Assembly (NCBI GenBank): GCA_029259655.1
Contig: JAJDET010000201.1
Span: 1-47,584, forward strand
Source: Planctomycetota bacterium
Lineage (GTDB): Bacteria; Planctomycetota; UBA1135; GCA-002686595
Direction of reading: 5' to 3'
DNA: 47,584 nt
Shown here in pieces: positions 8,347 through 15,002 of the stretch; position 1 is the first letter of the stretch; each line of letters starts with the position of its first letter. The notes beneath the pieces were generated by a model. It was not told where the DNA came from. It worked only from the letters and a program-made list of their open reading frames with translations, and searched no databases. The translations under genes were made by a program, and so were the position numbers.

Positions 8347-9612
8347 ATGAGACTCCCCATCCGCGTGCCGGTCACCCTCGTGATCGCGTCCTTCCTCGGG
8401 TCGGCGCCGCGGGCCCAGGACTGCGTCGAGTGTCACACGGAAGTGACGCCCGGGATCGTGAGGGACTGGGAGGTCTCGGCCCACGCCGCGGAGGACGTCG
8501 GGTGCGAGATGTGCCACGGCGAGGACCACCAGTCGGCCGACGACACCGAGCTCGTCACGACGGTCACGGCGCGGAGCTGCAAGCTCTGCCACCGCGAGCG
8601 CTACAACGAGTTCGAGACCAGCAAGCACGCGCTCGCCTGGGACGCGATGAAGGCGATGCCGACCACGCACTGGAAGCCGATGGAGCTCATCGACGGCATG
8701 AAGGGGTGCGGCGGGTGCCACAAGATCGGGCTCAAGTCGAACGAGGAGATCGCTCGCCTGAAGGAGGCCGGCTCCGGCTACGGGTTCGCGTCGTGCGACT
8801 CCTGCCACACGCGGCACACCTTCTCCGTCGCGGAGGCGCGCGAGCCCGAGGCCTGCGCCACGTGCCACATGGGCTTCGACCACCCGCAGTGGGAGATGTA
8901 CTCCACGTCGAAGCACGGCGTGCGCCACACCCTGAAGCGCGCCGGCGTTCTGCCCGAGAGCGCGCTGGCGCCCACCTGCCAGACGTGCCACATGCCGGGC
9001 GGGAACCACGACGTTCACACGGCCTGGGGCTTCCTGGCCGTGCGAACCGACGGGCTCGCCCCCTACCCCGGTGAGGACGAGACCTGGTGGGCGGACCGCG
9101 TCACGATCCTGCAGGCGCTGGGAGTCCTGGACCCGGACGGGCGCCCGACCGCTCGGCTGAAGGTCGTCGCGGAAGCGCAGGTCGCGCGGCTAACCGCCGA
9201 GGAGTTCGACGTCCAGCGTGAGCGGATGGTCGCCGTCTGCAGCGAGTGCCACTCGAGCAAGTTCGCCCTCGGCGAGCTCGCGAAGGGCGACGGGATGATC
9301 CGCGAGGCCGACCGGTTGCTGGCCGAGGCGATCCGGATCGTGTCCGGCCTGTACGCGGACGGCTTGCTCGAGAAGCCCGCGAGCTACGCCTACGCCTTTC
9401 CCGACCTGCTCGCGTTCCACGACTCCCCCACGCCGATCGAGAACCGCCTGTTCCTGATGCACTTGAAGCACCGCATGCGCGCCTTTCAGGGGGTGTTCCA
9501 CAACAACCCGGACTACGCGCTGTGGTACGGGTGGAACGAGATGCAGCTCGACCTGACCGAGATCCGCGCGATGGCGAAGGAGCTGCGCCGCGATAAGGCC
9601 GAGACCCGCTGA
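8347..9612 (+). CDS. Octahaem c-type cytochrome, hydroxylamine oxidoreductase (HAO/OCC) family
   Basis: 421 residues with a signal peptide ending near APRAQ and exactly eight CXXCH motifs: CVECH, CEMCH, CKLCH, CGGCH, CDSCH, CATCH, CQTCH and CSECH. The segment CDSCHTRHTFSVAEAREPEA, then CATCHMGFDHPQWEMYSTSKHG, is characteristic of HAO-type octahaem enzymes. The C-terminal helical segment contains FHNNPDYALWYGWNEM. Bona fide HAO is usually 500-570 residues, so this is a short version. Family members oxidise hydroxylamine or hydrazine, or reduce nitrite. Direction depends on a tyrosine crosslink to haem 4 that I cannot assign without alignment. A cytochrome c554-like partner is encoded at 11106. 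Confidence 0.87.
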   Translation: MRLPIRVPVTLVIASFLGSAPRAQDCVECHTEVTPGIVRDWEVSAHAAEDVGCEMCHGEDHQSADDTELVTTVTARSCKLCHRERYNEFETSKHALAWDAMKAMPTTHWKPMELIDGMKGCGGCHKIGLKSNEEIARLKEAGSGYGFASCDSCHTRHTFSVAEAREPEACATCHMGFDHPQWEMYSTSKHGVRHTLKRAGVLPESALAPTCQTCHMPGGNHDVHTAWGFLAVRTDGLAPYPGEDETWWADRVTILQALGVLDPDGRPTARLKVVAEAQVARLTAEEFDVQRERMVAVCSECHSSKFALGELAKGDGMIREADRLLAEAIRIVSGLYADGLLEKPASYAYAFPDLLAFHDSPTPIENRLFLMHLKHRMRAFQGVFHNNPDYALWYGWNEMQLDLTEIRAMAKELRRDKAETR

Positions 9613-9637
9613 GCCTGGACTCCCCCACCGAGACTCC

Positions 9638-10726
9638 ATGAAGACGCCCATCGTGATCGCGCTCGCCTGCGTGCTCACGATGCGTGCGTCGTGGGCCGGC
9701 GACTATCACACGGGCGTGACGCTCCGCTGCAACGAGTGCCACGTCATGCACTTCAGCCAGCAGCACGGCTACGAACCCTTCCTCGGCACGGGGTTCTTCC
9801 TCTCGGGTCCCGGACCCAACGAGTCATTGCTTCGCAACCGACGGAACGACCTGTGCCTGTCTTGTCACGACGGCCTGGGAGGGGCGGCCGACGTGCTCGG
9901 CGCCGCAAACACTGGCAGCCAGCCGGGCATCGTCCGCGGCGCGGGCTACCTGAACCGCCTGGGTCTCACGGGGCAGCCGCCGAACGGGCACACGCTGGAC
10001 GCGCTCGCGGCGGCGCCGGGCTCGCAGCCGTCCTGGAAGCCCGAGGACCGGAACGGCCCCGGCGTCGGGCTGAGCTGCACGAACTGCCACGACCCGCACG
10101 GCATGGTCGGTCTCGGACACCCGACCGGGAGCCAGTTTCGCAACCTGAGGAGCGACCCGGGAAACGAGCTCGGACGCTGGGTGACTCACAACGCGACGCC
10201 CGGCGTCAACGACGTGACGCGCGACGTCTTCGTGCGGAGCTCGCTCTCCTACGACGAGACGGACTACGACTGGAACGAGCCCGACGACCGGGACTCGGCC
10301 ATCGCGCGCTGGTGCGGCGGGTGCCACAGCTTCGTGCACGACGAGGAGCTGAGCTCGGGCGGCAGCTCCGGCTCCGGCTCCGGCAGCAGCTGGTTCGAGG
10401 AGCACCCCGCCTGGGAGGAGGATCTGGGCGACGACCCCGACATCCTCCTGCGCTACAACTCGCAGACGAACAAGGTCAAGGTGATGAGCGAGGTCGGCTT
10501 CTGGAACCCGGCCGGGTTCGACGTCACGCCGACCTGCGTCACCTGCCACCGTTCCCACGGCAACGGGAACCCGGACGGGCTCATCTATCGCTCGGGCACC
10601 GGTCTCTCGACCGAGGACGGAGACTCGAACGGAACGTCGGTGAACGACCTGTGTCTCCAATGCCACGACGAGGGCTCGGCCATCGCGTCCTCTCCGTCCG
10701 CGACGCCTCTGTCGGGCGGACGCTAG
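9638..10726 (+). CDS. Hexahaem c-type cytochrome, GDYH-family paralogue C
   Basis: 362 residues, signal peptide ending RASWA, mature start GDYHTGVTLRCNECHVMHFS. Six CXXCH motifs (CNECH, CLSCH, CTNCH, CGGCH, CVTCH, CLQCH) align one for one with the proteins at 2436 and 3644. It differs by a Ser/Gly-rich linker (SSGGSSGSGSGSSW) after haem 4. It sits 25 bases after the octahaem gene and may be its electron partner. The stop codon TAG at 10724-10726 falls inside the left terminal repeat of a small mobile element, so the original C-terminus may have been different. Confidence 0.9.
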   Translation: MKTPIVIALACVLTMRASWAGDYHTGVTLRCNECHVMHFSQQHGYEPFLGTGFFLSGPGPNESLLRNRRNDLCLSCHDGLGGAADVLGAANTGSQPGIVRGAGYLNRLGLTGQPPNGHTLDALAAAPGSQPSWKPEDRNGPGVGLSCTNCHDPHGMVGLGHPTGSQFRNLRSDPGNELGRWVTHNATPGVNDVTRDVFVRSSLSYDETDYDWNEPDDRDSAIARWCGGCHSFVHDEELSSGGSSGSGSGSSWFEEHPAWEEDLGDDPDILLRYNSQTNKVKVMSEVGFWNPAGFDVTPTCVTCHRSHGNGNPDGLIYRSGTGLSTEDGDSNGTSVNDLCLQCHDEGSAIASSPSATPLSGGR

Positions 10727-10924
10727 CCCGGACTATTCATGAGCCGCGAGGCAGGACGCCTCGATTCGGTTCCTGCCGGTACTTTGCGCGTGCCGGCCCC
10801 GCAGGCGACCTTGACGGGTCGTCGAGGACGCCGGTGCGTGCAAAGTGCCGGCAGGGGCCGAAAGGCCGGCGCAGCCGGCCGTTCGTGGTGTTCGGTCCGC
10901 GTGGTCATGAATAGTCCGGGCTAG
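10723..10924. mobile_element. 202-base MITE-like element with 20-base perfect terminal inverted repeats
   Basis: The ends CTAGCCCGGACTATTCATGA (10723-10742) and its exact reverse complement (10905-10924) bound 162 bases of non-coding sequence. Because CTAG is its own complement, this may equally be a 16-base repeat (CCCGGACTATTCATGA) plus a 4-base CTAG target duplication. Inside is a second imperfect inverted pair (CCTGCCGGTACTTTGCGCG near 10771, matched near 10841), so the transcript could fold into a long hairpin. No transposase is encoded. A transposase acting in trans is expected; I cannot name the insertion-sequence family with confidence. Confidence 0.75.
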
Positions 10925-11105
10925 GGTCGCGGCGCGCAACTACGTACTCGTGCGCAGGCCGATCGGGGGAGATACGCCCCCATTGTCCCTACGAACTACG
11001 CAGTGTCGCGGACGAGCAGCTTCGTACGCCCTGCTAGAATCCCCCTTCGGTCGCATGAGAACGGCCCCTTCTGCGGACCCGCAGATGGAAGAAAGGAAGG
11101 TCCCG
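10925..11105 (+). promoter_or_regulatory. Leader/promoter region of the tetrahaem cytochrome gene
   Basis: Non-coding. A -10-like TAGAAT is at 11035-11040, giving a leader of about 60 bases, but no convincing -35 is seen at 17 bases spacing. GGGGGAGATACGCCCCC near 10966-10982 can form a short hairpin. An AAGGAAGG ribosome site precedes ATG 11106. Confidence 0.35.
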
Positions 11106-11771
11106 ATGAAGCTCACCTCTGTTCGCATCGTCGGCGCGTTGGCGTTCGGAGCCCTGGCGATGACACTCGCCGCCAGCGCGGCGCCCGAACCGGAGAGCGC
11201 CGAGCTCGCCGCACGCCCCGCCGAGAACCAGTACATCGGCGCGAAGAAGTGCAAGAGCTGCCACAGCTCCGAGGAGGTCGGCAACCAGTTCGGCGCCTGG
11301 GAGGCGGCCAAGCACTCCAAGGCCTTCGCCACGCTCGCATCCGATCGCGCCAAGGCCATCGCGAAGGAGCGCGGGATCGAGGACGCCCAGAAGTCCGCCG
11401 ATTGCATGCGCTGCCACGCGACCGCCTGGGGCGTGGACGACAAGCTCATCAAGCGCGGGTTCAAGCACGAGGCCGGCGTGCAGTGCGAGACCTGCCACGG
11501 TCCCGGTGGGGACCACATGAAGGCGCGCTTCGCCGCCGCGATGGAGGAAGGCGCCGAGAACGTGCCCGAGCCGGGCGAGATCATCCGCCAGCCCAAGCGT
11601 GCGGACTGCCTCGGCTGCCACAACGACGAGAGTCCGACCTTCGAGAGCTTCTGCTTCCACCGGTCCATGACGAAGATCCGTCACCTCCGGCCTGGAGCGG
11701 AGGTCGAGCCGATCTCCTGCGACTGCAACGACGACTGTCAGTGCAAGAGCGAGGAGTGCGCCGAGGGGTAG
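11106..11771 (+). CDS. Tetrahaem cytochrome c554-family protein with Cys-rich tail
   Basis: 221 residues from ATG 11106, chosen for its ribosome site and signal peptide (LAFGALAMTLAASAA). Four haem motifs occur: CKSCH, CMRCH, CETCH and CLGCH. The blocks AAKHSKAFATL and GVQCETCHGPGGDHM are typical of the cytochrome c554/c-prime family, the physiological electron acceptor of HAO in ammonia oxidisers. Unusually, the protein ends in CDCNDDCQCKSEEC, a five-Cys cluster not part of any haem site and resembling a small metal-binding motif. Together with the octahaem gene upstream it forms an HAO/c554-like pair. Electron donor or acceptor role is inferred. Confidence 0.88.
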   Translation: MKLTSVRIVGALAFGALAMTLAASAAPEPESAELAARPAENQYIGAKKCKSCHSSEEVGNQFGAWEAAKHSKAFATLASDRAKAIAKERGIEDAQKSADCMRCHATAWGVDDKLIKRGFKHEAGVQCETCHGPGGDHMKARFAAAMEEGAENVPEPGEIIRQPKRADCLGCHNDESPTFESFCFHRSMTKIRHLRPGAEVEPISCDCNDDCQCKSEECAEG

Positions 11772-11877
11772 GTAGCCTCGAGGTGATGCGGGTCGTGATC
11801 CGACAGGCGCGGGCCGCTCGAACCAGGCGGGCCGCGCGGGCTCCATCTGCCGCCGAGAGGCAGCGGGGGGATCGCTC

Positions 11878-12528
11878 GTGATCGTCGTTCTCTCCGCGGA
11901 GGTGAAGGACGACGCCCTCGTGCGCGTGCGCGATGGCCTCGGAGCTCTGGGCTGGAAGTGCGAGGAGTCGCGCGGCGAGGAGCAGGTGGTGCTCGTCCTC
12001 TCCGGCGACGGGGAGCGTGCGGGGCTGGAGCGCGCGCTCTCGCACGGCGGCACCGCGGACGTCTTCCCCGTGCTCTCCGGTCGCGGGTATCGCCGACTGC
12101 GCGTGCAACGCAGGTTCATGGCCGCCCTCGCGTTCGGCCTGGCGCTCTTGATAGCGGCCGGCATCCTGCTGCCGATCCTCGGCTTCCTCCTTCCGCAGGC
12201 GGAGTCGCTCTCCGATCCCGACGTGGTACGCGTCTTCGCGGCGGAGAAGCTCCGCGAGGACACGGCGCGGCTGGCGTCGTTCCACGGACGGCCGGTCATG
12301 ATCGTGCGGCTCCCCGGTCAGCGCTTCTTCGCACTCTCGGCCCTCTGCACGCACGTCGAAGCCTGCCAGCTCGAGTGGTCGCCGGAGCTGCACCGACTCG
12401 AGTGCCCCTGCCATGGAGACTCCTACGACCTCTACGGAAACGTGCTCCACGGCCCCGCTGCCCTGCCGCTCGTCCGATACGAGGTCGCGCGGCGGGGAGA
12501 CAATCTCTACCTGAGGCGGAAGGGCTGA
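11878..12528 (+). CDS. Rieske [2Fe-2S] protein with N-terminal DAHP-synthase FXD-like domain
   Basis: 216 residues from GTG 11878. Residues 1-75 begin MIVVLSAEV and end RRLRVQRRF, matching in pattern the ferredoxin-like N-terminal domain of type I-beta DAHP synthase. One membrane helix spans about 80-104 (AALAFGLALLIAAGILLPIL). The Rieske fold has box I C157-T-H159 and box II C176-P-C178-H179, followed by GDSYDLYG. Box I reads CTHVEAC, one residue longer than the usual CTHLGC before the disulfide Cys. It heads a cytochrome b cluster, so it should accept electrons from quinol on the outer face of the inner membrane. The N-terminal domain would lie in the cytoplasm. Confidence 0.9.
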   Translation: MIVVLSAEVKDDALVRVRDGLGALGWKCEESRGEEQVVLVLSGDGERAGLERALSHGGTADVFPVLSGRGYRRLRVQRRFMAALAFGLALLIAAGILLPILGFLLPQAESLSDPDVVRVFAAEKLREDTARLASFHGRPVMIVRLPGQRFFALSALCTHVEACQLEWSPELHRLECPCHGDSYDLYGNVLHGPAALPLVRYEVARRGDNLYLRRKG

Positions 12529-12532
12529 CGCG

Positions 12533-13168
12533 ATGCAGGGCGAAGCCGGAATCCTGCAGGCTCTTGGGCGCGCGGTGCGCTCGCCGGTCCCGCCCGCCAC
12601 GCGCGGCTACCTGGCCTTCGGGTGGATCCTCGTGATCCTGCTCGTGACCCAGGCCGTCACCGGCGTCCTGCTCTCGTTCTACTACCAGGCCTCGCCGCAG
12701 ATGGCGCCGCGGAGCGTCCAGTTCCTGATGCGAGACGTGGACTGGGGTTGGCTGATCCGCGGGATCCACCACTGGGCTTCGTACCTGATGGTCGCGGTCT
12801 GCCTGATCCAGCTCTTGCGCGTCTTTGCGAGCGGCAGCTATCGCGGCGCGCGCAGGGGAGTGTGGTGCATCGGGCTCGTCCTGATGTTCCTCGTGCTCCT
12901 GTTGCACGTGACCGGCGACCTGCTCACGTGGGACCGGGAGGCTCACGCCACGGCGACGCGACTCCTCGCCGCGGTCCAGCGCATCCCCGTCGCGGGGGAC
13001 TCGCTCGCGCTCCTCCTGCGGGGCGGATCGGAGGTCACGGCCGCGACGCTGGGCCGGGCGCACGCCGCGCACGTCGCGCTGATCCCCTTCGTCGGGTTCT
13101 GGCTACTCGCCCTGAACCTGTGGTTCCTGGCGCGGCTGCGTCGGACAGATGCGGAGGGAGCCCCGTGA
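12533..13168 (+). CDS. Cytochrome b6-like N-terminal half, apparently lacking the n-side haem
   Basis: 211 residues with four hydrophobic helices (about 26-50, 80-98, 110-130 and 180-202). It aligns with plant cytochrome b6 through VQFLM-x3-D-x-GWLIRGIH, VTGDLLTWD, IPVAGDSL and LLRGGSEV-x3-TLGR. The first-helix and fourth-helix ligands of the p-side haem are kept as H79 and H180. Positions equivalent to the n-side pair (14 and 15 residues further) are Q93 and N195. Both n-side ligands are thus missing. The gene lies 4 bases after the Rieske stop and overlaps the next gene by 4 bases, so the module is co-translated. Confidence 0.88.
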   Translation: MQGEAGILQALGRAVRSPVPPATRGYLAFGWILVILLVTQAVTGVLLSFYYQASPQMAPRSVQFLMRDVDWGWLIRGIHHWASYLMVAVCLIQLLRVFASGSYRGARRGVWCIGLVLMFLVLLLHVTGDLLTWDREAHATATRLLAAVQRIPVAGDSLALLLRGGSEVTAATLGRAHAAHVALIPFVGFWLLALNLWFLARLRRTDAEGAP

Positions 13169-13743
13169 TCCTCGTACTCGACAAGGCGGCCGAAAAGCAG
13201 GGGATCGCGAAGGTCCTCGAGGAGCTGCACGCGCTCGGTCTCGAGGGCCGGTTGCTCGAGAGCGGAGACAAACCCCTGATCCACGTGACGCGCGGCCAGA
13301 CGAAGCGCGCCCGCAAGCTGCTCGGAATGGAAGCGGTTCAGGCGATCGTCCCCACCTCGGGTCCGCGCATCCGGCGCCACGGCCGACGCTTCTACCCCTA
13401 TCACTTCATCGGCTGGAGCGCCGCCGCCCTCGTGCTCTCGGGGGTCCTGGTCTTCCTCTCCGGTCAGTGGCCTCCCGGACTGGGCGAGACGGTGGACTCG
13501 CTGGCCGCACCCCAGGCGGCGGAGGCGGCGTTGCCGTGGTTCCTCCGGGCGCCGGTCGAGATCGTCGAACGAATGGGCGCCCTCGGGTGGTCGATCGTCG
13601 GACTCGGCCTCGTCGTCCTGTTCGCACTGCCCTGGATCGATCGCAGCCGGGGCACCGGGCTCGCGCGGCGCTGGCCCTTCCTGATCCTCGGCCTCGCACT
13701 CGCCGCGGCCTACGTCTTCGTCGGCTTCGGAGGAGGACACTGA
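13165..13743 (+). CDS. Cytochrome b C-terminal half (subunit IV-like) with N-terminal FXD-like domain
   Basis: 192 residues from GTG 13165 (GTGA overlap with the preceding stop). Residues 1-65 (MILVLDKAAEKQGIAKVLEE onward) resemble the same DAHP-synthase ferredoxin-like domain found on the Rieske protein. Then come FYPYHFIGW, typical of the junction before the cytochrome b C-terminal half, and three helices at about 81-98, 139-157 and 170-187. The quinol-site PEWY motif is not intact: the aligned position reads L123-P-W-F, with no glutamate. It should assemble with the two preceding subunits; whether it oxidises quinol in the usual way is doubtful. Confidence 0.8.
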   Translation: MILVLDKAAEKQGIAKVLEELHALGLEGRLLESGDKPLIHVTRGQTKRARKLLGMEAVQAIVPTSGPRIRRHGRRFYPYHFIGWSAAALVLSGVLVFLSGQWPPGLGETVDSLAAPQAAEAALPWFLRAPVEIVERMGALGWSIVGLGLVVLFALPWIDRSRGTGLARRWPFLILGLALAAAYVFVGFGGGH

Positions 13744-15002
13744 TGCGCTCCGCCGTCGCCGCCCTGTCGTCGCTCCTCGCCTTCGCCACCGTCCTGGCTG
13801 CACAGGTCCCGGCCGAGCAGTGCACGGTCTGTCACGGGGATGCCGCCCAGGCGTTCGGGCGCGGCGTACACGCCGACGAGGGAATCGGCTGCACGACGTG
13901 TCATGGAGGAGCGCCGGACACGCTCGACCAGGACGAGGCCCACGGCGACGATCTCGTGAGCCTCACGGACGCGCGCGCGGCAGTGGAATCCTGCGGCACG
14001 TGCCACTCCGACGCTCGTCGGATGCAGAGCTCGAAGCTGCGCACGGACGTGTGGACGCTCTACCAGACCAGTCGTCACGGCCTGCGGTTGGCGGAGGAGG
14101 AGGGCGCCGACGTGGCCACGTGCGTGTCGTGCCACGGAGCTCACGAGGTACTCCCCTCACTGGACCCGCGCGCCCCGATCCACCGCTCGAACCAGGCCGA
14201 GTCGTGCGGCGTGTGCCACACGGACTCCGCGAAGATGGAGCCCTACGGGCTCGATGCCACCGTCGTCGACGACTACCGCGCGTCCGTGCACGGTGAAGCC
14301 GTCCTGAGCGAGGGGCGACTCTCCAGCCCGGCCTGCGCCGACTGCCACGGGGCGCACGGCGCCAAGCCTCCAACCGTCGCCGAAGTCGGCCACGTCTGCG
14401 GGGAATGCCACACGCTCGCGCGCGACAACTTCGAGCGAGGACCTCACATGGAGGCAGTGCGCGCGGAGAAGCTGGACGAGTGCATCTCGTGCCACGGCCA
14501 TCACCGCGTGGACCGACCGTCCACGGCGATGCTGCTCGGCGATGCGAATGGGAACTGCGGCTCGTGCCATGACGCGGGCAGCGAGGCGATGACCATCGCC
14601 ACCGTGATGCACGCGGGGCTCTCGCGGCTCGACGAGCGCATCGATGAGACCGAGCGCACGCTCGCACTGGCTGCCGCCGAGGGGCTCTTCCTCGAGGGCG
14701 AACGCGGCTACCTCGACGACGCCCGCTCTCTGCGACTGCGGGCCGGGCCTCTCACGCACTCGCTCTCGCCCGAGTTGCTCGCGGACCTCGTGAACCGCGG
14801 TGACGCGATGATCGAGCAGACCCTCGAGAGCCTCGACGTGAAGAACCGGGCCCTGCGCGACCGCAGGATCTTCACCGCCGTCTACCTCGCGGCGATCCTC
14901 GCCCTCGTGGCCGTGCTCCTGCTCTACCGGCGCGAGATCTACGGCGGAGCCTGGGGCGCCCGCGACCGCGGAGAGGACGCGCTGCGCGGAGGCACGGGAT
15001 GA
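13743..15002 (+). CDS. Nine-haem c-type cytochrome with C-terminal membrane anchor
   Basis: 419 residues from ATG 13743, which overlaps the preceding TGA by one base. Signal peptide (ALSSLLAFATVLAAQ), then nine CXXCH motifs between residues about 27 and 280: CTVCH, CTTCH, CGTCH, CVSCH, CGVCH, CADCH, CGECH, CISCH and CGSCH. A haem-free helical stretch follows (about 285-370). A single transmembrane helix lies at about 376-396 (FTAVYLAAILALVAVLLLY), leaving a short charged cytoplasmic tail. It probably takes the place of cytochrome c1/f beside the Rieske and b subunits. No enzyme signature is seen. Confidence 0.9.
   Translation: MRSAVAALSSLLAFATVLAAQVPAEQCTVCHGDAAQAFGRGVHADEGIGCTTCHGGAPDTLDQDEAHGDDLVSLTDARAAVESCGTCHSDARRMQSSKLRTDVWTLYQTSRHGLRLAEEEGADVATCVSCHGAHEVLPSLDPRAPIHRSNQAESCGVCHTDSAKMEPYGLDATVVDDYRASVHGEAVLSEGRLSSPACADCHGAHGAKPPTVAEVGHVCGECHTLARDNFERGPHMEAVRAEKLDECISCHGHHRVDRPSTAMLLGDANGNCGSCHDAGSEAMTIATVMHAGLSRLDERIDETERTLALAAAEGLFLEGERGYLDDARSLRLRAGPLTHSLSPELLADLVNRGDAMIEQTLESLDVKNRALRDRRIFTAVYLAAILALVAVLLLYRREIYGGAWGARDRGEDALRGGTG

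Noticed and set aside
10723..10939. Short open frames inside the inverted-repeat element
   Set aside because: They overlap on both strands, mirror the inverted repeat and have no ribosome sites.
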